A stretch of 64,000 nt of DNA from Dinghuibacter sp964544695 (GCA_964544695.1 CAZJDB010000038.1:6687-70686), one strand, 5' to 3'; counted from the stretch's first letter, positions 8,506-18,863 are shown. Numbers and translations are program-made. Notes: generated by a model not told the origin, from the sequence alone.

Positions 8506-9567
8506 ATGGAGACCAATCGGCACTCCCTGGGCGTGATCGGCAGCGGGAGCTGGGCGACCGCCCTGGCAAAGATCCTGACGGACGGCCGGCATCCGATTCA
8601 TTGGTGGATCAGGAACCCGGCCATGCTGCGCCATCTGATGCAACGACGGCACAACCCCCAATACCTCAGCTCGGTCAATTTCGATACCTCCCTCCTGGAC
8701 CTGAATGCGGACGTGGGGACCGTCCTGGCGTGTTCCGACTATGTAGTGGTGGCGGTTCCCTCCGCCTACATCGAAGAGACCTTTTCTGGGCTGCCCCCTA
8801 ATGCTTTCCAGGGAAAGAAGGTTATCTCCGCGGTGAAGGGCATCCTACCCGGTGAAAACCGCCTCCTGAACGACTACCTCGAGGGCCACTTCCAGGTGCA
8901 GTTGCAAGACTATTTTACCATCATGGGCCCCTGCCACGCAGAAGAAGTGGCCGCCGAAAAACTTTCCTACCTGACCCTTTCGGGAATCGATGAGGCGACC
9001 ACGACGCACCTTGCCCAGCTCTTTTCGACCCCTTACCTCAATACCGTGGTCAATGACGACGTGTACGGGGTTCAGTATGCCGCGGTCCTGAAGAATATTT
9101 ACGCCCTGGGCGCGGGCATCGCCCATGGACTCGAATACGGAGACAACTTCCTGAGCGTGCTGATCGCCAACAGCGCCGATGAAATGGCCTCCTTCCTGCG
9201 CCGCGTAGGGGCCCGAAATATGGAGGTAGGCGTCCACCACCCCATACCGGGGGTCAGCCACGCTCACCTGCGCAGGACGGCCAATTATGCAGCCTCCGTT
9301 TACCTGGGCGACCTCCTGGTGACGTGCTATTCCCTCTACAGCCGCAACCGTACCTTCGGGAACATGATCGGAAAGGGGTACAGCGTCCGCAGCGCCCAAC
9401 TGGAGATGAATATGGTGGCGGAAGGCTATAACGCCAGCCGCTGCCTCTTCGAGATCAACCAGGGGGTGGGGGCGGATATGCCCATTGCGGATACCGTTTA
9501 CCGGATCCTATGGGAGGGGTTGGCGCCGGAGGAGGGGTTTCAGCGGGTCGAAGCGGGGTTGATCTAA
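8506..9567 (+). CDS. gpsA: NAD(P)-dependent glycerol-3-phosphate dehydrogenase
   Basis: This 353-residue enzyme reduces dihydroxyacetone phosphate to sn-glycerol 3-phosphate for phospholipid synthesis. It has the N-terminal Rossmann motif GVIGSGSWATALAKIL, the SAVKGI segment, the MGPCHAEEVA substrate region, and AAVLKNIYALGAGIAHGL with the catalytic Lys. The C-terminal NQGVGADMPIADTVYRIL helix is typical. It begins 3 bp after the adaptor gene and is probably co-transcribed with the TolC-adaptor pair. Confidence 0.94.
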   Translation: METNRHSLGVIGSGSWATALAKILTDGRHPIHWWIRNPAMLRHLMQRRHNPQYLSSVNFDTSLLDLNADVGTVLACSDYVVVAVPSAYIEETFSGLPPNAFQGKKVISAVKGILPGENRLLNDYLEGHFQVQLQDYFTIMGPCHAEEVAAEKLSYLTLSGIDEATTTHLAQLFSTPYLNTVVNDDVYGVQYAAVLKNIYALGAGIAHGLEYGDNFLSVLIANSADEMASFLRRVGARNMEVGVHHPIPGVSHAHLRRTANYAASVYLGDLLVTCYSLYSRNRTFGNMIGKGYSVRSAQLEMNMVAEGYNASRCLFEINQGVGADMPIADTVYRILWEGLAPEEGFQRVEAGLI

Positions 9568-9603
9568 CCCCCGACACTCGGGGCGGCGCCCTTCACCCGA
9601 ACA

Positions 9604-9635
9604 TTTGTTAGTCTCGCCGGAAGGTCGTATCTTTG
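9604..9635 (+). promoter_or_regulatory. Bacteroidota-type promoter
   Basis: A TTTG at 9604-9607 is followed after 20 bp by TATCTTTG at 9628-9635. This fits the sigma-ABfr consensus (TTTG or TTG, 19-20 bp, TAnnTTTG). The next ATG, at 9640, lies only 4 bp after the -7 element, so the transcript is probably leaderless. Confidence 0.7.
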
Positions 9636-9639
9636 AAGT

Positions 9640-9750
9640 ATGCCATTATCATTTACAGGATTTGGTGGAATGGGGATTTTGATCCTGGTCGGTCTGGCCA
9701 TCCTTCTACAGGTCGGACGGGCGCTTCATCACCACGGGCATAAGTCTTAA
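9640..9750 (+). CDS. Small single-pass membrane protein (36 aa)
   Basis: A 36-codon frame starts 4 bp after a perfect promoter box. It encodes a Gly-rich N-terminus, one hydrophobic helix (MGILILVGLAILLQVG, about residues 11-26) and a His-rich tail RALHHHGHKS. The stop overlaps the convergent hemW stop by 4 bp. The family is unrecognised. The promoter, membrane helix and clean fit between gpsA and hemW support a real gene. The His cluster could bind metal, but that is speculation. Confidence 0.5.
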   Translation: MPLSFTGFGGMGILILVGLAILLQVGRALHHHGHKS

Positions 9751-10856
9751 ATATCTTCAAAAAACAAATCGGCGGCAATGCCATCGGCGAACAACTTACC
9801 CTCGGGGGTAAGGATCATTCGTGCATCTACCATCCGGGCCCTGGCTTCATAGGCCCCCGCTTTCCTTTCCAAAATAACCCTCACGGATTCGCCCCAGGTA
9901 CTGGCGATTTTTTCAAGGTCGAGCCCTTCCATAGTGCGTAGCGAAGTCATGATGTATTCATTCAGGCGCTGGACCGGCGTGAGTACCTCTTCTTCGTAGG
10001 GCACTGCCCCGGCGGCAATCGATTGGAGGTACAAGGCGTTGTTGGAAACATTCCAGCGCCGGACCCTCCCGTCGAAAGAATGTGCGGAAGGTCCCAGGCC
10101 CAGGTAGGGCATGCCCTGCCAATAACTGCTGTTATGCCTGCTCCGGTGGCCGGGCAATGCGAAGTTGGAAATTTCGTAGTGCTCGTATCCCGCCAGGGTC
10201 AGCCATTCGGCACCCAGGAGGAATTGGCGCGCCTGGGCTTCGGGATCGACGTAGACCCCACTGGCGGCCAAAGCCGTGCGCGGCTCCACGGTCAGGGCGT
10301 AACAGGAGAGGTGCGGGCAGCCCAATTCGATGGCGGTGCGGATATTCCTTTCCCAGTCGGCGTCCGTCAACCCCGGCGTCCCGTAGATCAGGTCAATGGA
10401 ATCGTGGCCGAAGCCCGCGCCCCGGGCCAGCAGGATGGCCTCCCTGGCCTGGGCCGCGTCGTGGGCCCGGTTCATCCAGCGCAAATCCTCTTCGCGGAAG
10501 GACTGAACTCCGATGCTGAGGCGATTGATGCCGGAGGCCTTCCAGGCATCCAGCCTTTCAGGAAAGATGTCGTCGGGGTTCGCTTCCAGGGTGACCTCGG
10601 CGTCTTCGGCTATGGGGTACCGTTCGGCCAGGGCGCGCATTAAGCCTTCGATCGAATGGGTGGATAGTAGGCTGGGTGTACCTCCGCCAAAATACACGGT
10701 ATCGATGGGGGGCTCTATGAAGCCCCGGCTCAGTTCCATCTCCCGGTGCAGGGCATCCACCATGGCTTGCATGGGTTGCAGGGACGTACTGAAGTGAAAA
10801 TTACAATAGTGGCAGGCCCGCCTGCAAAATGGAATATGAAGGTATATACCGGCCAT
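9747..10856 (-). CDS. hemW: Radical SAM heme chaperone HemW (oxygen-independent coproporphyrinogen oxidase-like)
   Basis: This 369-residue protein starts with MAGIYLHIPFCRRACHYCNF, which carries the CxxxCxxC cluster motif of radical SAM enzymes. It continues with VYFGGGTPSLL, EANPDD and INRLSIGVQSF, all HemN/HemW landmarks. The extra Cys after CxxxCxxC that marks true HemN is absent, so the HemW heme-chaperone type is favoured. It is divergent from the Omp85 gene. Confidence 0.9.
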   Translation of the reverse strand: MAGIYLHIPFCRRACHYCNFHFSTSLQPMQAMVDALHREMELSRGFIEPPIDTVYFGGGTPSLLSTHSIEGLMRALAERYPIAEDAEVTLEANPDDIFPERLDAWKASGINRLSIGVQSFREEDLRWMNRAHDAAQAREAILLARGAGFGHDSIDLIYGTPGLTDADWERNIRTAIELGCPHLSCYALTVEPRTALAASGVYVDPEAQARQFLLGAEWLTLAGYEHYEISNFALPGHRSRHNSSYWQGMPYLGLGPSAHSFDGRVRRWNVSNNALYLQSIAAGAVPYEEEVLTPVQRLNEYIMTSLRTMEGLDLEKIASTWGESVRVILERKAGAYEARARMVDARMILTPEGKLFADGIAADLFFEDI

Positions 10857-10863
10857 TAAATCC

Positions 10864-10871
10864 TAGATTTG
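10864..10871 (+). promoter_or_regulatory. -7 promoter element (TAGATTTG) of the Omp85 gene
   Basis: TAGATTTG matches TAnnTTTG and lies 11 bp before the Omp85 ATG, in the gap between two divergent genes. No convincing -33 TTG was found at the usual distance. Confidence 0.5.
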
Positions 10872-10882
10872 TATTCGTACCG

Positions 10883-12658
10883 ATGATGCGCAAAGTTCTG
10901 CTTATAGTGCTGATGGGATGGATAGGGCTCGCCGTCCGGGCCCAATCCTACCGCCTGACCATAATACCGGCAGGCAAAGATAGCATCCCCTCCCTGGACC
11001 GCTTGGGCCTGAAGCAAACTTTTCCCGACAGGATCACGTGCTTCCGTTACGTCAATGGTCTCCCTGCGCTGTTGCAGGCCCAGGGCTATATTGCCGCTTC
11101 GGTCGATTCCGTGCATTACGACAGCGCAGGGGCGCGCGTCGTCCTCTATACCGGCAGGCAGTACCGCTGGGGGCAACTCGTGGACAGGATCGATCCCCTG
11201 ATCCTGGATCAGCTCCATTGGAATGACGCCAAGGCCTGGAAGCGGCCGATCCAATGGCCCGTCATGGTCGACCTGGAAACCAAGGTGCTGGAATATTGCG
11301 CCACGCACGGATACCCCTTCGCCCAGGTGGGCTTGGACAGTGTCCGGATCGAGGGCGGAGATATCAGTGCCGTGCTTCGCCTGAACAAGGGATACCTTTA
11401 TAAGATAGACAGCATCCGCGTATTCGGAAAGGTGAAGATCAACAAGGACTTTCTTTACCGGTACCTGGATATAGCCGCAGGTTCGCCTTACGATCAGTCC
11501 AAATTGAATACGGTGAGCACACGCATTTTGGCGCTGCCTTTTGTGTCGGAAGAAAAGCCCTGGGCGATCCGGATGCTCAGCACGGGAGCCGTCCTGGATC
11601 TGTATCTGAAGCCCAAAAAGAACAACCAGGTAGATGGAATGTTGGGACTTCTGCCTACTACGCAAGCCGATGGATCCACCAAGACCCAGGTCATCGGGGA
11701 GCTGAAGTTACAACTGCAGAATGCTTTCGGCAACGGGGAGGGACTCAGTGTCAACTGGCAGGAGCTGCAACCCCAGACGCCGAGACTGGACCTGTCCTTC
11801 CAACAACCTTACCTGTTCCAAAGCGCGGTGGGCATCAATACGGCCTTCGACCTCCTGAAAAAGGACTCCTCTTACCTGAACATCAATTTCAAGGTAGGGG
11901 CTACACTGGGTTCCAACGCGCAGCACAGCATGACCGTCTTTCTCCAGTTGTTCAGTTCCTCACTCCTCGACGTGGATACGAATGAAGTCAAGGCAAGCTT
12001 CCAGTTGCCGGAAGAGCTCGACATGACGACCACCTCCATTGGGATTGCCTACGACTGGAGGAATACCAATTACATCTACAACCCCCGGAAGGGGAACGAG
12101 CTAAACCTGGTCCTGACGGCCGGGGAAAGGCATATCCGGGAAAATACATCCATCATCCAGCTACAAGACTCAAATTTCAACTTTGCCTCCCTGTACGATA
12201 CGGTTCCCTTGAAAAGTTATCAGTTGAAAGCCCAACTGGGGCTGGCCCACTATTTCCCCATGGGCAGGCAAAGCACCCTCAGGACGGCCTTTAACGGGGG
12301 CTGGCAGATCGGTCCCCAGTTGTATACCAATGAGCTTTTCCAAATCGGTGGATATAAGCTGCTGAGGGGTTTCGATGAAGAAAGTATTTATGCCTCCCAA
12401 TACCTGGAAGGCTCTCTTGAATACCGTGTCCTCCTGGGGGTGAATTCCTATTTTTTCGGGTTTACGGACGGGGCCTGGGTCAGAAACAGGAGCGTGGGTA
12501 CCGATCTGACCAACACCTTGATCGGGGTGGGCTTCGGAATCAACCTCGAGACGAAGGCGGGAATGTTCAATATCAGTTTTGCCGAAGGGGAAGGGAATGG
12601 TGAAAATTTTAACTTTGGGAATACCAAGGTCCACATAGGTTATGTAAACTTTTTTTGA
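10883..12658 (+). CDS. Omp85/BamA-family outer membrane protein with POTRA region
   Basis: This 591-residue protein has a signal peptide ending VRAQ (about residue 20). A periplasmic region has one clear POTRA-like stretch (YKIDSIRVFGKVKINKDFLYRYL, about 170-240). The C-terminal barrel includes FQIGGYKLLRGFDEES, the loop-6 RGF motif of the Omp85 family. It is much shorter than a full BamA with five POTRA domains. It is therefore more like a TamA- or BamA-related accessory insertase or translocase. The stop overlaps the DUF4271 start (TGATG). An alternative start is the adjacent ATG at 10886. Confidence 0.82.
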   Translation: MMRKVLLIVLMGWIGLAVRAQSYRLTIIPAGKDSIPSLDRLGLKQTFPDRITCFRYVNGLPALLQAQGYIAASVDSVHYDSAGARVVLYTGRQYRWGQLVDRIDPLILDQLHWNDAKAWKRPIQWPVMVDLETKVLEYCATHGYPFAQVGLDSVRIEGGDISAVLRLNKGYLYKIDSIRVFGKVKINKDFLYRYLDIAAGSPYDQSKLNTVSTRILALPFVSEEKPWAIRMLSTGAVLDLYLKPKKNNQVDGMLGLLPTTQADGSTKTQVIGELKLQLQNAFGNGEGLSVNWQELQPQTPRLDLSFQQPYLFQSAVGINTAFDLLKKDSSYLNINFKVGATLGSNAQHSMTVFLQLFSSSLLDVDTNEVKASFQLPEELDMTTTSIGIAYDWRNTNYIYNPRKGNELNLVLTAGERHIRENTSIIQLQDSNFNFASLYDTVPLKSYQLKAQLGLAHYFPMGRQSTLRTAFNGGWQIGPQLYTNELFQIGGYKLLRGFDEESIYASQYLEGSLEYRVLLGVNSYFFGFTDGAWVRNRSVGTDLTNTLIGVGFGINLETKAGMFNISFAEGEGNGENFNFGNTKVHIGYVNFF

Positions 12659-13701
12659 TGGCATTGCATCGTTACCTCTTTTTTGGATGGCTGTTGATGT
12701 TGTCTCTTGGCTCACGGGCCCAGGATACGGCGCGTCCGGCCGCGCCTCTGCCGCATGCGGCCGCGCCTGCGCTGCCACCGGCCGCCGTGTTCGATTCCAT
12801 TGCCAGGCACCATAGCGATTCCCTCGCCAGGGTCCACCGCAGGGCCCTCAGGGATTCCGCGATAGCCAGGGCTCGCAGGGACTCGGTCGCGCGCGTTGTT
12901 GTCCTTGCCGATTCGATGCGCCTCGACTCGACGCGCCACGCCGATTCGCTGACCGCCGCGACTTCACGCCGGGATTCGCTCGCCCGCATGGCGGCACTGA
13001 GGGCCCACCTGCAACCCCCACCACCCAGCACCCGCGCCGGCACGCCTAAAATCGACCTTTCCCGTGACTTGTTATTTTATGTCTTGTTGCTCATGCTACT
13101 ATGGATGGGAATCCTGAAGTCCGGGTATGAGAAGTACTACAGCGACCTCTTCACCGTTTTTTTCCGAAGCAGCCTGAGGCAACACCAGATAAGGGAACAG
13201 TTACTCCAGGCCCGCCTCCCTTCCCTGCTGTACAACCTGTTTTTCATAGGGTCCGCCGGCACCTTCCTGTACCTATTGGCCTCGGTGCACGACTTCCGGA
13301 TCGGGCGGGCCGATTGGGAACTATGGATCCTTGCCACAGGTGCCGTTGCCCTGCTGTATGCAGTAAAATACGTGGGACTCAAATTGAGCGGTTGGGTATT
13401 TGGAATGTCGGGCGCCGTTGATACCTACATCTTTATCGTCTTCCTGGTCAATAAGATATTGGGGGTAGCCCTCCTGCCCATTATCATCCTGATGGCATTT
13501 GGCAAGGGAGAGCTTCGTCCGATCGCCGCCACCGTGGGCCTTTTATTGGTGATTGGGATGTTAATTTATCGTTTTATCCGGTCCTATCGCCCCGTTTGGG
13601 AGGAGGTCCAGATGAGCCGATTCCATTTTTTTCTGTACATTTGCGCATTCGAAATCGCTCCACTCTTGCTGATCTACAAAACAATGCTTAAGCTTTTGTG
13701 A
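12658..13701 (+). CDS. DUF4271 membrane protein
   Basis: This 347-residue protein has a signal peptide ending SRAQ. A low-complexity periplasmic segment (about 40-120) with recurring Arg/His-Asp-Ser-Leu/Ile/Val-Ala-Arg units follows. The C-terminal half has about six to seven membrane helices and matches DUF4271, a Bacteroidota family often found beside hemD, as here. The function is unknown. The ATG overlaps the preceding stop, indicating translational coupling to the Omp85 gene. Confidence 0.78.
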   Translation: MALHRYLFFGWLLMLSLGSRAQDTARPAAPLPHAAAPALPPAAVFDSIARHHSDSLARVHRRALRDSAIARARRDSVARVVVLADSMRLDSTRHADSLTAATSRRDSLARMAALRAHLQPPPPSTRAGTPKIDLSRDLLFYVLLLMLLWMGILKSGYEKYYSDLFTVFFRSSLRQHQIREQLLQARLPSLLYNLFFIGSAGTFLYLLASVHDFRIGRADWELWILATGAVALLYAVKYVGLKLSGWVFGMSGAVDTYIFIVFLVNKILGVALLPIIILMAFGKGELRPIAATVGLLLVIGMLIYRFIRSYRPVWEEVQMSRFHFFLYICAFEIAPLLLIYKTMLKLL

Positions 13702-13709
13702 TAAATTCT

Positions 13710-13717
13710 TAATTTTG
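13710..13717 (+). promoter_or_regulatory. -7 promoter element (TAATTTTG) of hemD
   Basis: A perfect TAnnTTTG lies 23 bp before the hemD start codon. It leaves room for a short leader, and the intergenic region is otherwise AT-rich. The -33 element is not obvious. Confidence 0.45.
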
Positions 13718-13740
13718 TATTCATCATATCTAAAATCGGT

Positions 13741-14526
13741 ATGGTAAAAAACGGGCAGAAGAAATCCACGTCTGGAAAGAGTATAAAAAGCATTCTAATT
13801 ACCCAACCCCGGCCCGACTCAGACAAGTCGCCTTATTTCGAGTTGGCTAAGAAGTTTGATGTGCAGTTGGATTTTCACCCATTCATACGGGTGGAAGGCG
13901 TTGTTTCCAGGGAATTCCGCAAGCAAAAGATCGATATTATAGGGTATACGGCAGTGATTTTCACCAGCCGCAACGCCATCGATCACTTTTTCCGGATATG
14001 TGAAGAAATGAAAATCAACGTTTCCCAGGATACGAAGTATTTCTGTATCGCGGAAGCGGTGGCCCTGTATCTGCAAAAGTTCATCCTCTACCGCAAGCGT
14101 AAGGTGTTCTATGGGGCCGACGGCAGCAATAAGGGCTTGTTCGACGTGATCAACAAGCACAAGGACAACGAAAAATTCCTCTACCCCTGTTCCGAAACCC
14201 AGGACAACGAAATCACTACCTGGCTGAAAAACAATCGTTGTGAATATGCGACCCCGGTGCTGTACCGGACGGTCAGCAATAATGTCAAGGAATTCCTGGG
14301 GGGAAACGAATACGACATCATTTGCTTCTTCACGCCCAGCGGCGTGAAAAGCCTCTTTGAAAACCTCCCGGATTACCGCCAGAATGGAACGAAGATCGGG
14401 GCTTTCGGCAGCAATACCTCCAAAGCGGTGGAAGACGCCGGCCTGCACCTCGATATAAAGGCCCCTGAGCCGGAAGCGCCCAGTATGGTAGCGGCGCTCG
14501 AGCGGTACCTTGTCAGGCAAGCCTGA
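13741..14526 (+). CDS. hemD: Uroporphyrinogen-III synthase
   Basis: This 261-residue protein has the two-domain HemD layout: ILITQPRPD at the N-terminus, YTAVIFTSRNAIDHFF in domain 1, then ICFFTPSGVKSLFENL and KIGAFGSNTSKAVEDAGL in domain 2. It cyclises hydroxymethylbilane to uroporphyrinogen III in tetrapyrrole synthesis. HemD is poorly conserved, but these segments and the DUF4271 neighbour agree. A basic N-terminal extension of about 17 residues precedes the domain. Confidence 0.88.
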   Translation: MVKNGQKKSTSGKSIKSILITQPRPDSDKSPYFELAKKFDVQLDFHPFIRVEGVVSREFRKQKIDIIGYTAVIFTSRNAIDHFFRICEEMKINVSQDTKYFCIAEAVALYLQKFILYRKRKVFYGADGSNKGLFDVINKHKDNEKFLYPCSETQDNEITTWLKNNRCEYATPVLYRTVSNNVKEFLGGNEYDIICFFTPSGVKSLFENLPDYRQNGTKIGAFGSNTSKAVEDAGLHLDIKAPEPEAPSMVAALERYLVRQA

Positions 14527-14546
14527 GGCCGTCGCACAAACACCTA

Positions 14547-16559
14547 ATGAATAAACTCTCTGGGGAGAGCAGCCCCTATCTGCTGCAACACGCCCACAAT
14601 CCCGTAGACTGGTATCCCTGGGGTGAGGAAGCGCTCCAAAAGGCTGTTTCGGAAGACAAACCCATCCTCGTCAGCATCGGTTATGCTGCCTGCCACTGGT
14701 GCCACGTCATGGAAAGGGAAAGCTTCGAACAAGAGTCTGTGGCCCGTCTCATGAATGAATTCTTCATCAACATCAAGGTCGACCGGGAGGAAAGACCTGA
14801 CCTGGACCATATATATATGGACGCGCTTCAGGCCATGGCCGGGAGCGGGGGCTGGCCCCTGAATGTCTTTCTGACCCCGGACGGGAGGCCTTTTTTCGGG
14901 GGGACCTACTTCCCCCCGGTTCGTGCCTACGGACGCCTTTCCTGGACAGAGACCCTCGGGGAGGTGATCAAGGTCTTTCGCGAAAAAAGAGCGGAGGTAG
15001 AGGCCCAGGCGGACCGCCTGACTGAACACCTGTCCGTTTCCAACGTGCTGGGACCAGCGGTGGCAGGCTCGCCGGTCGGGCGCGATCACCTCGATGCCAT
15101 CTATTCCGCCCTGATGGAACAGGCGGATATCGAGGAAGGGGGATTTGGACGCCCTCCAAAGTTCCCCCAGACCTTTTCAATTCAGTGGCTGATCCGATAT
15201 TCCCATTTGGCAGAGGCGCCCGATGGTTTGGCACACGCCCTGAGCAGCCTCGACAAGATGCTCAGGGGAGGGATCTACGATCAATTGGGCGGGGGCCTCG
15301 CCCGTTACAGCACGGACCGGGATTGGCTGGTACCTCACTTCGAGAAAATGCTGTATGATAACGCATTGATGGTCAGTGTACTTTGTGAGGCGTATGCTTC
15401 CACTGGCGAGGACCGGTTCCGGGCAGGGATCGATGACATCCTGGGCTTTGTGCTCCGGGAGTGGAAAACGCCTGAAGGCGGCTTTTGCTCTGCCTGGGAC
15501 GCGGATAGCGAAGGCGTGGAGGGGAAATTCTATACGTGGACCCTCGACGAAATCCAGGGACTTCTTGGAGCGGACGCGGAGTTGTTTTGTAAAATGTATG
15601 GCGTTAGCGCCGAAGGAAACTGGGAAGGGGTCAACATTCTTCACTCCGTCACAGTCCCGGAGGAAGGGACCGATGAATATCTCCGCGTTCGCAAGCGGGG
15701 CCGGAAAATCTTGAGTGAAGCCCGAGCGGCACGCGTTCGCCCGTTGTTGGACGACAAGCAACTCCTTGGTTGGAACGCTTTGATGAACAAGGCTTTTTCC
15801 CAGGCTTACGCGACGACCGGAGAGGATAAGTACAGGGAAATCGCGGTGGAGCATATGGCTTACATGCTCCATGCCTTTCGCGCAAAAGACGGGCTCGGAC
15901 ACGTGTACAAAGGAGGCGTCCTGCGCTACCCCGCCTTCCTGGACGACTACGCTTACCTGATCCAGGCCCTGTTGTATTTACAGGAAGTGACCGCCAATCC
16001 CGACTACCTGATCGAAGCCCGGAACTGGACGGAGTATACCATAGCCCACTTCGGCGACCCTTCCAGCGGATATTTTTACTACACGCCTTCGGGCCAGAAG
16101 GACATCCTTTTCCGGAAAAAAGAGGTCTACGATGGGGCCACTCCTTCGGGCAACGCAGTAATGGCCTGGAACCTTTGGTACCTGTCCATCATCCTCGACC
16201 AACCCGGATGGAAAACCAGGGCTTTGGGAATGTTGCAGGGGGTGTTGCCCACAACGATAAGATACCCGACTTCGTTTGGTGTTTGGGCCGATTTGGCCCT
16301 ATATGCCCACTACGGATGGAACGAAATCGCCGTCGTAGGTCCTAATTATTGGTTAACGTTAAGGGAGATTGTGGGCAAATATATCCCCAATAAAATCCTC
16401 CAGTCCGGGCTCGAAGAAGACCCCCGCTTTCCCCTCCTGGAAGGAAAGAAAGGTGGCGGAGGGGCAACCTGGATCTATCTTTGCCGTAATTACACCTGTG
16501 GGGCGCCCGTCGGAACAACGGGGGATTTGATGCAACAAATTCATCGTTACGCACAATAA
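14547..16559 (+). CDS. DUF255 thioredoxin-domain protein (YyaL/SSP411-like)
   Basis: This 670-residue protein starts with the family signature NPVDWYPWGEEAL and a thioredoxin-like CHWCHVM motif (about residues 50-56). The FFGGTYFPP segment follows, then a long alpha/alpha-barrel resembling six-hairpin glycosidases or epimerases (for example GIYDQLGGGLARYSTDRDW, PHFEKMLYDNA, SAWDADSEGVEGKFYTW). The family is widespread and its biochemical role is unsettled. Length is normal. The start lies 20 bp after hemD. Confidence 0.88.
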   Translation: MNKLSGESSPYLLQHAHNPVDWYPWGEEALQKAVSEDKPILVSIGYAACHWCHVMERESFEQESVARLMNEFFINIKVDREERPDLDHIYMDALQAMAGSGGWPLNVFLTPDGRPFFGGTYFPPVRAYGRLSWTETLGEVIKVFREKRAEVEAQADRLTEHLSVSNVLGPAVAGSPVGRDHLDAIYSALMEQADIEEGGFGRPPKFPQTFSIQWLIRYSHLAEAPDGLAHALSSLDKMLRGGIYDQLGGGLARYSTDRDWLVPHFEKMLYDNALMVSVLCEAYASTGEDRFRAGIDDILGFVLREWKTPEGGFCSAWDADSEGVEGKFYTWTLDEIQGLLGADAELFCKMYGVSAEGNWEGVNILHSVTVPEEGTDEYLRVRKRGRKILSEARAARVRPLLDDKQLLGWNALMNKAFSQAYATTGEDKYREIAVEHMAYMLHAFRAKDGLGHVYKGGVLRYPAFLDDYAYLIQALLYLQEVTANPDYLIEARNWTEYTIAHFGDPSSGYFYYTPSGQKDILFRKKEVYDGATPSGNAVMAWNLWYLSIILDQPGWKTRALGMLQGVLPTTIRYPTSFGVWADLALYAHYGWNEIAVVGPNYWLTLREIVGKYIPNKILQSGLEEDPRFPLLEGKKGGGGATWIYLCRNYTCGAPVGTTGDLMQQIHRYAQ

Positions 16560-16695
16560 CGTTGGGATAGGAAACGTTTAAAAGACGTTAAAAAATCGAA
16601 TCAAAAATTTTTTAGTTCATATTATTTTTTATAGAATTGTGGACATTTTGTGACGGGTTTGCCCCTAGCAAACTGTATAAGTGTCCAATACCTAT

Positions 16696-17970
<1,275 letters not shown>

Positions 17971-18032
17971 TACCTATAAGACCATTATATTTTTAATCCC
18001 ATTATCCTAAAACTCGACTAAAAGTTTCACTT

Positions 18033-18863
18033 ATGCTCTTCTTCAAGACCAAGCGCGGCCAGTCCGTCATGAATTTTTTGTTCAGCTTTTTCGCTGCAAT
18101 CGTTATTGCCGGAGCCCTGTTCAAGATCGAACACTGGCCTAAGGCTGACTTTATGATCATCTGCGGGTTGGTGGCGGAAATCGTCGTATTCCTGTTGATG
18201 GCATTCCTCGTGCCTGCGCACGAAGAATATTATTGGGAACGTTTTTTCCCGAATATCACCGAGCACCCCGATGTTGAAGAAAAGCGTACCGGCAAGTTCG
18301 CCATCACGCCCCTGGTCATGGGCAACAACGGCAGCGGCAACCCCGCTCTGGATCGTCTCGATGACATGCTGGCCAAGGCCGACATCACCCCCGCCAACCT
18401 CTCCAGGCTGAGCGACAACTTCACCAAGTTGAATACGACGGTGACCAAGATGGGGGACCTCGGTGACGTGGTAGCCGCCACAGGCGATTTTGCCACCAAG
18501 ACCAAGGAAACTACCCACGCCCTGGTATCCATGAAGGAGGCTTACTCCAACGCGGCCGCTGCTGTGGGTCACTTCAACCATGCATCCGAAAGCACGAAGG
18601 AGTTCCATGTTCAGGTTCAACACCTGACCAAGAACCTCTCTTCCCTCAATACGATCTATGAGCTGGAACTCCAGGATACCAACAACCACCTGAAAGCTAT
18701 GAACGCTTTCTATGGCAACCTGGTGAAAGCTTCCGAAGGTATGCAAGGCAGCGTGGAAGAAGCCAAGAAGGTATCTACGCAGATTGCAACCCTGTCCGGC
18801 AACCTGACCAACCTCAATCAGATTTACGGTAACATGATCAACGCCATGCGCGGGGGCCGTTAA
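18033..18863 (+). CDS. gldL: T9SS/gliding motor protein GldL (PorL)
   Basis: This 276-residue inner-membrane protein has two N-terminal helices (about 14-30 and 38-60) and a long cytoplasmic coiled-coil-rich tail. Glu49 lies in the second helix (ICGLVAEIVVF), the position of the glutamate reported to carry protons in GldL. GldL pentamers surround GldM to form the proton-driven T9SS motor. It lies 62 bp after gldK and 68 bp before gldM. Confidence 0.95.
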   Translation: MLFFKTKRGQSVMNFLFSFFAAIVIAGALFKIEHWPKADFMIICGLVAEIVVFLLMAFLVPAHEEYYWERFFPNITEHPDVEEKRTGKFAITPLVMGNNGSGNPALDRLDDMLAKADITPANLSRLSDNFTKLNTTVTKMGDLGDVVAATGDFATKTKETTHALVSMKEAYSNAAAAVGHFNHASESTKEFHVQVQHLTKNLSSLNTIYELELQDTNNHLKAMNAFYGNLVKASEGMQGSVEEAKKVSTQIATLSGNLTNLNQIYGNMINAMRGGR

